NCBI GenBank assembly: GCA_026981645.1
Contig: JALSII010000017.1
Location: 24,632-88,631, forward strand
DNA length: 64,000 bases
Reading direction: 5' to 3'
DNA from: Hyphomicrobiales bacterium
Lineage (GTDB): Bacteria; Pseudomonadota; Alphaproteobacteria; Rhizobiales; Devosiaceae
The first letter of the stretch is position 1. Every line of letters starts with the position of its first letter. Below the pieces are notes generated by a model that was given only the letters and a program-made list of their open reading frames with translations, made no database searches and had not been told where the DNA came from. Shown here piece by piece: positions 27,471 through 37,657 of the stretch. The translations under genes were made by a program, and so were the position numbers.

Positions 27471-28880
27471 ATGTCAGGTCTGTTTTCCATTGCAGAGCTT
27501 ATAGAGTCCACTGGTGGCCGGGTTCAAAATGTTTCTGCCAAGTCTGTTTCAAGCATTTCCATTGATTCCCGGGCGCTTAAGCGTGGAGCGCTGTTTGTTG
27601 CCATCAAGGGCGACAGGTTCGATGGGCATGATTTCGTTGCGGCTGCCATTAAAAATGGTGCAACTCTGGCGCTGGTGAGCGAAGCGCGCGTGGGAACCCT
27701 TGAAGGCTTGCCTCTTCTTGTTGTGCCTGATGCGCTTGCAGGGCTGGGGCAACTCGCCGTTGCGGCACGGGCGCGTTCGGGTGCAAAAGTGGTCGCTATA
27801 ACCGGCAGTGCGGGCAAAACCACAGCCAAGGAAATGGTGCGTTCTGTTCTTGAAAGAGCAGGGGAAACCCATGCTTCAATCAGGAGCTACAACAATCACT
27901 GGGGTGTGCCGCTGATGCTGGCGGGTTTGCCGTCAAGCGCTCAGTTCGGTGTGTTTGAAATCGGCATGAACCATGGCGGGGAAATTACACCGCTTAGCAA
28001 CATGGTGCGTCCGCATATAGCGCTGATTACCAATATTGGCTCCGCCCATATCGGCAATTTCAAAAATATGGAGGGGATTGCCCGGGCCAAGGGGGAGGTA
28101 TTCTCAGGCATTGAGCCCGGCGGGGCCGCTATTGTCAACGCAGATCATGCCTACATGATATTACTCAAGGAACTGGCTGAGAAAGCTGGCGTAAAACATT
28201 TTGTGACCTATGGATTTGCGGAAAGTGCAGACATCGTCATCAGGAATGCGGACTTCAGAACCGGCGGGTCGGATGCCCGCGTTAACATAGGGGGCCGGGA
28301 TATTTCTCTTGTGCTCAATGTACCGGGTGAGCACATGCTGGCTAATGCGGTAGGGGCCTTGTGTGTTGCAGAACACCTGGGGCTGACAACACAGGATACG
28401 CTGGCAGCGATTGCCGAATTTTCAGCTCCGGTCGGGCGGGGTGCTGTCTACAGGCTGGGGAGCAAAACCAACCCACTGGTGTTGATTGATGAAAGCTATA
28501 ATGCCAACCCTGCGTCCATGGCGGCGGCATTGGGGGTTTTTTCAGCGCAGAAGCCGGTCTCAGGACGTAAAATTCTGGTGCTGGCGGATATGTTTGAACT
28601 GGGTGAGAAAGCCGATGTCCTGCACGCCCGGCTTATCCCTGAAATTGAGCAGGCCTCGCCCGATCTTTTATTTGCCATTGGCGAATATCTGCCCAAAGTC
28701 GCCACTGAACTGGCGCCGCAAGTCAAAGTTGGAGGCGCGGCAGACAGACTCAGCGAAATAGAACAGCTGATTGTGAACAGTCTTGATTATGGGGACCTAG
28801 TTATGGTCAAAGGGTCGAACGGTGTCGGGCTTGGTCTTCTGGTTAAGGCCATTCGGAGCCGGTTCGCAGGGGGCGGGTAG
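27471..28880 (+). CDS. murF: UDP-MurNAc-tripeptide:D-Ala-D-Ala ligase
   Basis: Adds D-Ala-D-Ala to complete the pentapeptide precursor. The 469-residue enzyme has the Mur ligase ATP loop ITGSAGKTTAKEM (residues ~106-118), the NNHWGVPL segment, EIGMNHGGEI, TNIGSAHI, and the C-terminal DESYNANPASM motif. The start ATG at 27471 lies 3 bp after the murE stop, overlapping a translationally coupled junction. mraY follows after 28 bp. Confidence 0.95.
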   Translation: MSGLFSIAELIESTGGRVQNVSAKSVSSISIDSRALKRGALFVAIKGDRFDGHDFVAAAIKNGATLALVSEARVGTLEGLPLLVVPDALAGLGQLAVAARARSGAKVVAITGSAGKTTAKEMVRSVLERAGETHASIRSYNNHWGVPLMLAGLPSSAQFGVFEIGMNHGGEITPLSNMVRPHIALITNIGSAHIGNFKNMEGIARAKGEVFSGIEPGGAAIVNADHAYMILLKELAEKAGVKHFVTYGFAESADIVIRNADFRTGGSDARVNIGGRDISLVLNVPGEHMLANAVGALCVAEHLGLTTQDTLAAIAEFSAPVGRGAVYRLGSKTNPLVLIDESYNANPASMAAALGVFSAQKPVSGRKILVLADMFELGEKADVLHARLIPEIEQASPDLLFAIGEYLPKVATELAPQVKVGGAADRLSEIEQLIVNSLDYGDLVMVKGSNGVGLGLLVKAIRSRFAGGG

Positions 28881-28908
28881 GTTCAATCGACGAGAATGAA
28901 AAAAGTGC

Positions 28909-29997
28909 ATGTTACATTTTCTTGAGCAACTTGGAGATGGCATAGGCTTCTTCAACGTCTTCCGTTACATAACATTCAGAACCGGCGGTGCAGTCATCAC
29001 CTCTTTGTTTCTGGTAGCCATGTTTGGCCCGGCAATGATAAGAAGCCTGGCTGCCAATCAGGGTAATGGCCAGCCCATTCGTGAGGACGGTCCGCAAAGC
29101 CATATCATCAAAAAAGCAGGTACCCCTACCATGGGGGGGCTGATGATCCTGTCGAGCATGGTGTTTTCGGCGCTGCTGTGGGCTGATCTGACCAATATAT
29201 ATGTGTGGGTGGTCCTGTTTGTGACTGTCAGTTTCGGCGCTATTGGCTTTTACGATGATTATCTCAAAGTCAAGCGGGCCTCCAACAAAAACGGTTTTAG
29301 CGGCAAGGTACGGCTGATGCTTGAGGCAGTGGTGGCGCTGATCGCTGTTGTGGTGATTTCAGGGGTCAGTGAAGCGCCGTTTTCCACTTCATTGCTCTTT
29401 CCCTTCGTCAAGGACCTCTCCGTAAACCTGGGGTACTTTTTCTTTGTTTTTGGGGCTTTTGTGATTGTTTCGGCCGGTAATTCAGTGAACCTGACCGATG
29501 GGCTGGATGGGTTGGCAATCGTTCCTGTAATGATTGCGGCGGCCTGTTTCGGGCTTATCGCCTATCTGGTGGGCAACATCACTTTCTCCGATTATCTGCT
29601 GGTGACCTTTGTGCCGGGCACGGGGGAGTTGGCGGTGGTCAGCGGGGCGCTTATCGGGGCGGGGCTCGGGTTTTTGTGGTTCAATGCGCCGCCGGCCCAG
29701 ATATTCATGGGTGACACTGGTTCGCTGGCTCTTGGGGGCGCGCTCGGTGCGATGGCGGTAGCGACCAAACATGAAATCGTGCTGGCAATTATTGGCGGAC
29801 TGTTTGTGCTTGAAACCGTATCGGTCATTGTGCAGGTCGCCAGCTACAAGCTCACAGGCAAACGCGTGTTCAAGATGGCTCCGATCCACCACCATTTTGA
29901 GCATCTGGGGTGGACGGAAAGCCAGATTGTCATCCGCTTCTGGATTATTTCCATTGTGCTGGCGCTTATCGGCCTGTCTTCGCTCAAACTGCGCTAA
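28909..29997 (+). CDS. mraY: Phospho-N-acetylmuramoyl-pentapeptide transferase
   Basis: Makes lipid I by moving phospho-MurNAc-pentapeptide to undecaprenyl phosphate in the inner membrane. The 362-residue protein has about ten membrane segments. Active-site landmarks are [10 protein letters not shown] near residue 65, GFYDDYLK with the aspartate pair near 115, [10 protein letters not shown] near 190, and [12 protein letters not shown] near the C-terminus. The gene is followed by 107 bp of non-coding DNA and then ftsW; murD, which usually sits between them, is not there. Confidence 0.96.
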   Translation: MLHFLEQLGDGIGFFNVFRYITFRTGGAVITSLFLVAMFGPAMIRSLAANQGNGQPIREDGPQSHIIKKAGTPTMGGLMILSSMVFSALLWADLTNIYVWVVLFVTVSFGAIGFYDDYLKVKRASNKNGFSGKVRLMLEAVVALIAVVVISGVSEAPFSTSLLFPFVKDLSVNLGYFFFVFGAFVIVSAGNSVNLTDGLDGLAIVPVMIAAACFGLIAYLVGNITFSDYLLVTFVPGTGELAVVSGALIGAGLGFLWFNAPPAQIFMGDTGSLALGGALGAMAVATKHEIVLAIIGGLFVLETVSVIVQVASYKLTGKRVFKMAPIHHHFEHLGWTESQIVIRFWIISIVLALIGLSSLKLR

Positions 29998-30104
29998 ACC
30001 TGCTGAAATCCCTTGCCCGCCATCATATGGTTTGTGAAACGGTAACGCTTTGCGGGGTAGACTGAAGCCCGTTTGTCTTTTGGACTTTGGGAAGTTGTTC
30101 CAAC

Positions 30105-31265
30105 ATGTTTTCACGTGCGAAAAAAACGCCTGTGGCGGAATGGTGGTGGACCGTGGACCGCGAGCTGCTGGGTGCGCTGATTTTGTTGCTGATGTTCGGC
30201 ATGGTTTTGTCATTTGCAGCAAGCCCTCCGGTAGCTGAAAGACTGGGGTTTTCAACCTGGCATTTCGTTATCCGTCATGCGCTGTTTCTGGTGCCTTCAA
30301 TTATTGTGCTGGTGGGAGCCTCGTTTCTGAGCGCACGGCAGGCGCGCGTGTCGGCGCTGATTGTTCTGGTTGGCGCTCTTGTTCTGTTGGTGGGCACGCT
30401 GGTTTTCGGAATCGAGATCAAGGGAGCAAAGCGCTGGATATCGTTCATGGGGCAAACCGTGCAGCCTTCTGAATTTGTCAAACCCGCCTTTGCAGTGATT
30501 GCCGCATGGCTGTTTGCGGAGAAAATGAAACATCCTGATGTGCCGGCGCGGACTATTGCATTCGGACTGGTGGTATTCATCTCCGCGCTGTTGTTGCTGC
30601 AGCCGGACTTCGGGCAAACCGTGCTGGTTGTCGCATCCTGGGTCGCGCTGTTGTTTCTTGCCGGTATTTCATGGTGGGTTATTGGAGCGCTAATTGGCGC
30701 TGCCAGCGGCGGGGGGGTGCTGGCCTATTTCGTGTTTCCGCACGTGGCGCGGCGGATCGACAGCTTTTTGAACCCGGGAACAGGTAATAATTACCAGGTG
30801 GAAAAAGCTTTACAATCCCTGCTGGAGGGCGGCTGGTTCGGGCGTGGCCCGGGGGAAGCCCTGGCGCGACGTTATGTGCCTGATGCCCATGCGGACTTTG
30901 TATTTTCGGCGGCGGCGGGAGAGTTCGGCATTCTGTTCAGCCTTGTTCTGGTCGGTTTGATCGCTTTCATATCCATTCGTGCGCTGTTGCTCGCACAACA
31001 GCAAAACAACCTGTTTGCCCGTCTTGGTGCCAGCGCGCTGGCCATTCAGTTCGGCCTGCAATCGGGTATCAATCTGGCGGTCAATCTCAACCTGGCTCCA
31101 CCAAAGGGAATGACCCTGCCATTTGTTTCCTATGGAGGAACTTCCATGCTCGCAACGGCTTTTGGCATGGGGTTGATTTTGGCGCTGACCCGCCGAAAAC
31201 CCGAGGAAAGAATAGCCACCGGCGTGCCTCTGCGGCGCGGCGATCTGGCTCAGAACGCCACATGA
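30105..31265 (+). CDS. ftsW: Septal peptidoglycan glycosyltransferase FtsW
   Basis: A SEDS-family glycan polymerase that works with FtsI at the septum. The 386-residue protein has about ten membrane helices. Visible are GAKRWISF, QPSEFVKPAF, LLLQPDFGQTV and the late PFVSYGGTSML segment, all typical of FtsW/RodA. I chose ATG 30105, with GGGAAG upstream; a TTG at 30087 in the same frame is less likely. murG overlaps its stop by 4 bp. The upstream gap of 107 bp may hold a promoter or be the scar of a missing murD. Confidence 0.95.
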   Translation: MFSRAKKTPVAEWWWTVDRELLGALILLLMFGMVLSFAASPPVAERLGFSTWHFVIRHALFLVPSIIVLVGASFLSARQARVSALIVLVGALVLLVGTLVFGIEIKGAKRWISFMGQTVQPSEFVKPAFAVIAAWLFAEKMKHPDVPARTIAFGLVVFISALLLLQPDFGQTVLVVASWVALLFLAGISWWVIGALIGAASGGGVLAYFVFPHVARRIDSFLNPGTGNNYQVEKALQSLLEGGWFGRGPGEALARRYVPDAHADFVFSAAAGEFGILFSLVLVGLIAFISIRALLLAQQQNNLFARLGASALAIQFGLQSGINLAVNLNLAPPKGMTLPFVSYGGTSMLATAFGMGLILALTRRKPEERIATGVPLRRGDLAQNAT

Positions 31266-32356
31266 GCAAGTTCATTCTGATGGCTGGCGGCACCGGGGGG
31301 CATTTGTTCCCGGCCATGTCGCTGGCCCAGGAACTGATACGGCGCGGGCACGAGGTGCAACTGGCAACCGACGAACGGGTTGAGAGCTATGGCGGGGATT
31401 TTCCGGCCACAAAGGTTCACGTTATCCCAGCCGCTACTCCTTCCATCCGCAACCCGCTCAAATTTGTGGTTGCGGGTTTTACGATAGTTGGTGGTATTTT
31501 GAAGGCTCTTGGTGTCATGCTGCGTGAAAAACCTGACGCGGTAATTGCCTTTGGAGGGTATCCCAGCTTTCCCCCGTTCATGGCGGCGGCCCTGTTGCGG
31601 ATCCCCGGGGTTTTGCACGAACAGAACGCGGTTCTGGGCCGGGCCAACCGGGCGCTTTTGCGTTTCGCCAGGGCATTGGCGGTGCAGTTCGAGCAGACGA
31701 GGGGCGCCGAGAATTTCAGGATTGAAATGATCGTCACCGGCAATCCGGTGCGCGATCAGGTGCGCCGACTGGCAGATATCAACTATCCAGACCCGAGCGG
31801 AGAGGGGCCGTTAAAACTTCTGGTTTTTGGCGGCAGTCAGGGCGCGCGGGCATTCTCCGATCTGGTGCCACCGGCGATAGCGTCTCTTTCCGCAGAGCTC
31901 AAGGGGCGTCTGATTGTCACTCAGCAGTGCCGGGCCGAGGACATGGAACGGGTGACTTCTGCCTATGCCGAGGCGCGGATAAATGTGGAACTTGCAACTT
32001 TCTTTTCCGACCTGCCCGAGCGCATGGCAGCCTCCCATCTGGTGATCGGCCGGGCCGGAGCCTCGACCATCTCCGAGTTGGGGGTGCTGGGGCGGCCTGC
32101 CATACTGATACCGCTGCCCGGTTCTCTGGATCAGGACCAGCGGGCCAATGCTTCGCTTATGGAAGAAGCGGGCGGGGGCTGGCTGGTTGATGAGGACACG
32201 CTTTCACCGCAATCCCTTGGCAAGCGACTGGCTGATTTGCTAGGGGATGCCGATGCGCTCAAGTCTGCCGCCAGCGCTGCCAAAACCATCGGGAAATCCG
32301 ATGCGGTTGAACGCCTGGCGGACGTGGCGGAGTGGCTGGCAAACAACAAAGCCTGA
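31262..32356 (+). CDS. murG: Lipid II synthase (UDP-GlcNAc transferase) MurG
   Basis: Adds GlcNAc to lipid I on the cytoplasmic face of the membrane. The 364-residue GT-B enzyme shows the N-terminal loop MAGGTGGHLFPAMSLA, GGYPSFPPFMAA, HEQNAVLGRANR, the VFGGSQGARAFS donor-side loop and IGRAGASTISEL. All are diagnostic. It overlaps ftsW by 4 bp and precedes murC by 15 bp. Confidence 0.96.
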   Translation: MSKFILMAGGTGGHLFPAMSLAQELIRRGHEVQLATDERVESYGGDFPATKVHVIPAATPSIRNPLKFVVAGFTIVGGILKALGVMLREKPDAVIAFGGYPSFPPFMAAALLRIPGVLHEQNAVLGRANRALLRFARALAVQFEQTRGAENFRIEMIVTGNPVRDQVRRLADINYPDPSGEGPLKLLVFGGSQGARAFSDLVPPAIASLSAELKGRLIVTQQCRAEDMERVTSAYAEARINVELATFFSDLPERMAASHLVIGRAGASTISELGVLGRPAILIPLPGSLDQDQRANASLMEEAGGGWLVDEDTLSPQSLGKRLADLLGDADALKSAASAAKTIGKSDAVERLADVAEWLANNKA

Positions 32357-32371
32357 ACTGGAATTTTACAT

Positions 32372-33796
32372 ATGAAAATGCCCCGCGAAATCGGCCCCGT
32401 CCATTTTGTTGGAATCGGGGGCATCGGGATGAGCGGCATCGCTGAAATCCTGCATACTCAGGGATACAAAGTGCGCGGCTCGGACATGGCGGGTAATCCC
32501 AATGTGCTGCGTCTGCGCGAGATGGGCATCGAGGTTGCAATCGGCCAGCGGGCCGAAAATCTGGGGGATGCTGCGGTGGTGGTCATTTCTTCAGCCATCA
32601 GGTTTGACAATCCCGAATTGCGCGAGGCCAGGCGCCGGGCGCTGCCCATTGTGCGCCGGGCCGAGATGCTTGCTGAAATCATGCGCTTCAAAAACGCGAT
32701 TGCCATTGGGGGTACCCACGGGAAAACCACCACCACTTCGCTGGTTTCAGCGATTTTGGACGCCGGGGGGATGGACCCCACGGTCATCAATGGCGGTATC
32801 ATCAACGCTTATGGCACCAATGCCCGCCTGGGCGATGGTGACTGGATGGTGGTCGAGGCGGATGAGAGCGATGGCACATTCGTGAAACTTCCAGCAGACG
32901 TTGCGGTGGTCACCAATATCGACCCCGAGCACCTGGACCATTACGGGGATTTTGAAAAGGCCAAGAACGCCTATTATCACTTTGTGGAAAATGTGCCGTT
33001 TTACGGATTTGCGGTGATGTGCGTTGACCATCCCGAAGTCCAGACGCTGGTGGGTGAAATTGTTGACCGGCGGGTGGTGACTTACGGGCAGAATCCGCAG
33101 GCTGATGTGCGACTGGTCAACCTCTCCTATGACGGAGGTGTCTCGAAATTTGACGTGGAGATACGCGACCGCATAACGAAACAGGAAAAGCGTATTGAAA
33201 ACATCACTCTGCCCATGCCCGGTCTGCATAATGCGCTCAATGCCACAGCAGCGATTGCGGTGGCCGACCAATTGGAGGTGTCGGCTGATGCCATCCGCAA
33301 AGGGCTGGCGGCGTTCGGGGGGGTCAAGCGCCGCTTTACTCAAACCGGTGAGGTCAATGGCATCACTGTGATTGACGATTACGGACATCATCCGGTGGAA
33401 ATTTCGTTTGTGCTGGATGCGGCGCGCCAGTCGGCGAAAAATGACGTGATTGCTGTCATGCAGCCGCACCGTTATTCGCGGCTGAACGAACTCATGGATG
33501 AGTTTTCAGCCTGTTTCAACGATGCTGACACCGTGATTGTTGCGCCGGTGTTTACCGCCGGTGAAGAGCCGATAGAGGGTGTTGACCATCGCGAGCTGGT
33601 GCGGCGCATTCGTGCGTTGGGGCACCGGGATGTGCAAGCAATTGCGGGCGAGGAAGAACTGGCGCCGCTGATTGCTCAGCGTGCTGTCCGCGGCGATTAT
33701 GTGGTATGTCTGGGGGCTGGAACCATCACCCAGTGGGCAGGTAGGCTTCCAGGCGAGTTGAAGGATATACTGGGCAGTCAGGGCTTCAAAGCATGA
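32372..33796 (+). CDS. murC: UDP-MurNAc:L-alanine ligase
   Basis: First amino-acid ligase of the peptidoglycan stem. The 474-residue protein begins with [18 protein letters not shown] (UDP-binding fold), has the ATP loop [13 protein letters not shown] (residues ~110-122), the [10 protein letters not shown] segment and the C-terminal [10 protein letters not shown] motif. The reading frame overlaps murB by 4 bp (ATGA). Confidence 0.96.
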   Translation: MKMPREIGPVHFVGIGGIGMSGIAEILHTQGYKVRGSDMAGNPNVLRLREMGIEVAIGQRAENLGDAAVVVISSAIRFDNPELREARRRALPIVRRAEMLAEIMRFKNAIAIGGTHGKTTTTSLVSAILDAGGMDPTVINGGIINAYGTNARLGDGDWMVVEADESDGTFVKLPADVAVVTNIDPEHLDHYGDFEKAKNAYYHFVENVPFYGFAVMCVDHPEVQTLVGEIVDRRVVTYGQNPQADVRLVNLSYDGGVSKFDVEIRDRITKQEKRIENITLPMPGLHNALNATAAIAVADQLEVSADAIRKGLAAFGGVKRRFTQTGEVNGITVIDDYGHHPVEISFVLDAARQSAKNDVIAVMQPHRYSRLNELMDEFSACFNDADTVIVAPVFTAGEEPIEGVDHRELVRRIRALGHRDVQAIAGEEELAPLIAQRAVRGDYVVCLGAGTITQWAGRLPGELKDILGSQGFKA

Positions 33797-34770
33797 GTTT
33801 TAGCGACCTGCGCCCGGGTTTTTCTGACTGGATTGGTGGAGTGCGGGGGCGTCTGAGCCACAACCAGATGCTTGCCGAGGTGACGTGGTTTCGGGTCGGC
33901 GGCCCGGCGCAGCTTTTGTTCATGCCCGAAGATGAGGCGGATTTATCGTTTTTTTTGAGTCATTTGCCTCAGGATATTAAAGTTGCGATTATCGGACTTG
34001 GCTCCAACCTTCTGATCCGCGATGGTGGGCTTGAGGGGGTGGTTGTTCGTCTGCCGGTCAAGGGCTTTGCTGATATCGAATTGCTCGAAGATCACCGGGT
34101 GCGGGTGGGCACAGCGATGCCCGATATCCGGTTCTCCCAGGCCATGGCCAAAGCGGGCATTGGCGGTTTCACCTTTTATCGGGGGATTCCGGGGGGTATT
34201 GGTGGCGCGCTTTTTATGAATGCGGGCTGTTATGGCACCGAAACCGCCGACCGGCTGGTGGAGTTGCGCGGGGTCACCCGGCAGGGCGACATCATCACGA
34301 TCAACAAAGAACAGATGGCCTATGAATATCGCAAGTCCCATGGCCCGGACGGGGTGATATTCACTTCGGCGCTCTATCAGGGTTATGCGGGCGACCCGGC
34401 AGAACTCAATGCCCGGATGGAAGAAATTACAAAAACCCGGGAGGGTTCGCAGCCAACAAAATCGCGCACCGGCGGTTCGACATTCAAGAACCCCGAAGGG
34501 GCTTCAAGCTGGGAGCTGATTGACAGGGCCGGATGCCGGGGCCTGACCATCGGCAAGGCGCAGGTCTCGGAAAAGCACTGCAATTTTTTGCTCAATCTGG
34601 GTGATGCGAGGGCTCATGAAATAGAAACTCTGGGCGAGACCGTGCGCCAGCGGGTGCGGGAAAACAGCGGCGTGGAATTGCAATGGGAAATCCGACGCAT
34701 GGGGCGGTTTGCTGCCGGTGAGGAGGTTGGCGAGTTTCTCGGCGACAGAGTTTTTGCCGGCGAGGATTGA
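33793..34770 (+). CDS. murB: UDP-N-acetylenolpyruvoylglucosamine reductase
   Basis: FAD enzyme that reduces UDP-GlcNAc-enolpyruvate to UDP-MurNAc. The 325-residue protein contains [28 protein letters not shown], the FAD-side [31 protein letters not shown] with the catalytic serine region, and the C-terminal [17 protein letters not shown] with a catalytic Glu. It is a type I MurB. The following DUF418 gene starts at the base directly after its stop codon. Confidence 0.96.
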   Translation: MSFSDLRPGFSDWIGGVRGRLSHNQMLAEVTWFRVGGPAQLLFMPEDEADLSFFLSHLPQDIKVAIIGLGSNLLIRDGGLEGVVVRLPVKGFADIELLEDHRVRVGTAMPDIRFSQAMAKAGIGGFTFYRGIPGGIGGALFMNAGCYGTETADRLVELRGVTRQGDIITINKEQMAYEYRKSHGPDGVIFTSALYQGYAGDPAELNARMEEITKTREGSQPTKSRTGGSTFKNPEGASSWELIDRAGCRGLTIGKAQVSEKHCNFLLNLGDARAHEIETLGETVRQRVRENSGVELQWEIRRMGRFAAGEEVGEFLGDRVFAGED

Positions 34771-35820
34771 GTGTTGGTGACAGCAGAAGCAAAAACCCCG
34801 TCTGAAAGACTGCACGGGCTGGACTTTGCCCGTTTTCTTGCTTTTGCCGGTATGGTTTTTGTCAATTTTCATGTGGTCACCGGTTCGGGGAGCGGTAGAC
34901 TGTGGGCAACAGGTTTTCTGACCAGCCTTGAGGGCAAGGCGGCAGCGACTTTTGTGGTTCTTGCCGGTGTTGGTCTGGGGCTTGGCGCGCAACGGGATGC
35001 GAGCCGGAAATTCTCTATTCTCACGCTGCAACGAGCGCTGTTCCTGTTTGTCATTGGGTTGATAAATTCGCTGATTTTCCCCGCTGATATTCTGCACTAT
35101 TACGCGGTTTATTTTGTGGTCGGTCTGCTGTTCATCCGACGTTCGACGCGCACCATCCTCATTGTGGCGCTGGTTTTGCCGCTGGTGTTTATCGCCCTGC
35201 TGTTTTTGATTGACTATGAGGCGGGTTGGAACTGGGAAACCTTTGACTATGCCGGTTTCTGGACCCCGTCCGGCTTTGTGCGTAACCTTTTGTTCAACGG
35301 CTGGCACCCGCTGGTGCCCTGGATGAGTTTTCTGCTTATGGGATTTGTGCTGGCGCGGCTGAAGCTTGGTGAGGCGACGATACAAAAGAAGCTGACGCTT
35401 TGTGGCGCCCTGGCCCTTGGCGCGGCCTATGCGCTTTCGTTTGTGCTTTCCAGCGACCCGGAACTGGCGGAACTGGTGAGCGTTTCCCCGATACCACCGG
35501 GGCCGCTCTATATGCTTGCGGGGGCCGGGGCGGCGGCGCTGAGTATCGGGTTTTGTCTTTGGGTGTTCAGGGGTGGCGTGGTCAGTTGGCTTGAGCCTTT
35601 CACCCGCACCGGCAAACAAGCGCTTTCGCTTTATATCCTGCATATCCTCATTGGCATGGGTGTGCTTGAGGGGTTGGGAATGCTGGACGGCCAGAGTGCG
35701 GAAACGGCGATTATCGCCGCCAGTCTGTTCATCATTGTTTCGGTAATTTATGTGATGGTCTGGTCGCGCTTTTTCAAAGCAGGGCCGTTTGAATGGCTGA
35801 TGCGCAGGGTAACCGGCTAA
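34771..35820 (+). CDS. DUF418 (YeiB-like) membrane protein inserted in the dcw cluster
   Basis: A 349-residue inner-membrane protein with about nine or ten hydrophobic segments. The N-terminus RLHGLDFARFLAFAGMVFVN and the C-terminus FFKAGPFEWLMRRVTG are typical of the DUF418/YeiB family, which is related in fold to acyltransferase-3 and DUF1624 proteins. Substrate is unknown; an acyl or other modification of a wall or membrane precursor is only a guess from the neighbours. The GTG start abuts the murB stop and ddl follows after 16 bp, so it is embedded in the operon. GC content and codon use look like the neighbours. Confidence 0.75.
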   Translation: MLVTAEAKTPSERLHGLDFARFLAFAGMVFVNFHVVTGSGSGRLWATGFLTSLEGKAAATFVVLAGVGLGLGAQRDASRKFSILTLQRALFLFVIGLINSLIFPADILHYYAVYFVVGLLFIRRSTRTILIVALVLPLVFIALLFLIDYEAGWNWETFDYAGFWTPSGFVRNLLFNGWHPLVPWMSFLLMGFVLARLKLGEATIQKKLTLCGALALGAAYALSFVLSSDPELAELVSVSPIPPGPLYMLAGAGAAALSIGFCLWVFRGGVVSWLEPFTRTGKQALSLYILHILIGMGVLEGLGMLDGQSAETAIIAASLFIIVSVIYVMVWSRFFKAGPFEWLMRRVTG

Positions 35821-35836
35821 TGACCGTGGAACTGAC

Positions 35837-36757
35837 ATGACAAAACATGTGGCAGTATTAAAAGGGGGTTGGTCGGCGGAGCGCGAAGTCTCGCTCAATT
35901 CAGGTGCTTTTTTTGCCGAGCATGCAAAAGAAGCAGGCTACCGGGTCACTGAAATTGATGTGGAGCGCAATATCGGTGTGGTGCTTGCCGAACTCAAGCC
36001 CGATGTGGTGCTCAACGGGTTGCATGGGCGTTTTGGCGAGGACGGCACCATTCAGGGCATGCTGGAGGTGCTGGGCATTCCCTATACCCATTCGGGGGTT
36101 CTGGCCTCGGCGCTGGCCATGGACAAGCACCAGTCCAAAATCATTTTCAAGGCGGCCGGGGTGCCGGTCACCCGCCATATCATTGCTCACCGCGCTGAAA
36201 TTGCTCGCGAACATGTGATGAAACCCCCTTACGTGGTGAAGCCCGTTGCAGAAGGCTCAAGCGTCGGCATTTTTATCGTCAAGAGCGAAACCAGCCACCC
36301 ACCTCAGGAAATACTGCGCTCCGACTGGATAGGGGGCGAACACCTTATGGTTGAACGATTTATTCCGGGGCGGGAGTTGACCTGCGCCATTATGGGAGAT
36401 GTGGCGCTGGGGGTGACGGAAATCGTTACCGACCTGAATTTTTACAATTATGAAGCTAAATACAGTGATGGTGGATCACATCACGTATTGCCGGCGCAAG
36501 TTTCTTCAGATGTTTACCAAAATGTACAGAATTTGGCTCTAAAAGCGCATGAAGCGTTGGGGTGCCGGGGCGTCAGCCGGGCGGATTTCCGCTTCAATGA
36601 CCTGGCGGGACAGGCGGGTGAGCTTGTTTGCCTTGAGGTCAACACCCAGCCCGGAATGACCGCCACCTCACTGGTGCCGGAATTGGCCGAACTTGCCGGG
36701 CACTCGCCAAAAGAGCTTGTGAGCTGGATTGTGGAGGATGCAAGTTGCAACAGATAG
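35837..36757 (+). CDS. ddl: D-alanine--D-alanine ligase
   Basis: ATP-grasp enzyme making the D-Ala-D-Ala used by MurF. The 306-residue protein shows the N-terminal VLKGGWSAEREVSLNSG loop, LHGRFGEDGTIQGMLE, PYTHSGVLASALAMDK, the VKPVAEGSSVGI motif, and the ATP/Mg end DFRFND and EVNTQPGMT. The next gene, ftsQ, starts inside its last codons, so the two are translationally coupled. Confidence 0.96.
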   Translation: MTKHVAVLKGGWSAEREVSLNSGAFFAEHAKEAGYRVTEIDVERNIGVVLAELKPDVVLNGLHGRFGEDGTIQGMLEVLGIPYTHSGVLASALAMDKHQSKIIFKAAGVPVTRHIIAHRAEIAREHVMKPPYVVKPVAEGSSVGIFIVKSETSHPPQEILRSDWIGGEHLMVERFIPGRELTCAIMGDVALGVTEIVTDLNFYNYEAKYSDGGSHHVLPAQVSSDVYQNVQNLALKAHEALGCRGVSRADFRFNDLAGQAGELVCLEVNTQPGMTATSLVPELAELAGHSPKELVSWIVEDASCNR

Positions 36758-37632
36758 GCGATCAGCACAGATCAGTTGCGTCTGCCTCCAGCACTGCGAT
36801 TGCCGGCGTTGAGCCAGCCGCACAGCTTCCTGCACGGTTGCGTGCCGGGGGCAAACGGGTGCTGATAATTCTCAAGCACACCTGGGTATTGCATCATAGC
36901 AATATGGTGAGGCTGGTTGCGGCTCTGATTGTTGCGCTGGTGCTGGCAGCAGGGTTCCAGGCTCGGGGCGGCATTGCCCAGAACGCACAGGCCATAGGCG
37001 ACCTGCTTGCGGGGCGCTTCGCCCAGGCCGGGCTTGGCATTGAAGAAATTGCCATCACGGGCCAGGTGATGACCGAAGAAAGTGATATTGCCATAGCTCT
37101 TGGCATTGATGAAACTACCAACATATTCAACTTTGATGTGGAGGCGGCGCGACAGCGTCTGCTTGAAATGCCTGCAATTTCTGATGTGCGCCTGCGGAAA
37201 ATCTATCCCTCGCAGCTGGTTGTCGAGGTGAAAGAAGTTGCCCCCATCGCGCGCTGGCGCGTTGACGGGGTAACTTTTGTCATTGATGCCGCCGGGGTTC
37301 AAATTGCTGATGCAACGACAGCTGATGACAATTTGCCACTGATCATCGGCGATGGTGCCGCTGATGATGCGCAGATAATTATTCAGGCGCTGGAGGAGTT
37401 CCCCGTTCTGAAACAGGGACTTTTGGCAACCAGTCGTATCGGGGACAGGCGCTGGGACCTTGTCTATGACACCGGATTGCGGGTGCAATTGCCTGAAGCG
37501 GGATTGGGGGCGGCTCTGCAAACCCTCAATTCTGCCCAGAATGAACAGCAGCTGCTGGATCGCGATCTGGTGCTGATTGATATGCGGGTGGCGGGGCTGA
37601 TGGCGCTCAGGCTGGCCGAGCGTAAAGAATAG
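36745..37632 (+). CDS. ftsQ: Cell division protein FtsQ
   Basis: Bitopic divisome protein linking early and late components. The 295-residue protein has a cytoplasmic N-terminus, one membrane helix (~residues 53-70, MVRLVAALIVALVLAAGFQA), a POTRA domain starting with IEEIAITGQVMTEESDI, and a beta domain with DVRLRKIYPSQLVVEVKE. The TTG start at 36745 is supported by GGAGG 7-8 bp upstream and lies within the end of ddl. ftsA follows within 30 bp. Confidence 0.9.
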   Translation: MQQIGDQHRSVASASSTAIAGVEPAAQLPARLRAGGKRVLIILKHTWVLHHSNMVRLVAALIVALVLAAGFQARGGIAQNAQAIGDLLAGRFAQAGLGIEEIAITGQVMTEESDIAIALGIDETTNIFNFDVEAARQRLLEMPAISDVRLRKIYPSQLVVEVKEVAPIARWRVDGVTFVIDAAGVQIADATTADDNLPLIIGDGAADDAQIIIQALEEFPVLKQGLLATSRIGDRRWDLVYDTGLRVQLPEAGLGAALQTLNSAQNEQQLLDRDLVLIDMRVAGLMALRLAERKE

Positions 37633-37657
37633 AGTTTGTTTGAGTGAGAGTAGTTTC

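Noticed and set aside
34504..35898. 464-codon minus-strand frame over murB, the DUF418 gene and ddl
   Set aside because: It is antisense to three recognisable genes and has biased Gln/Lys/His composition typical of a shadow frame.
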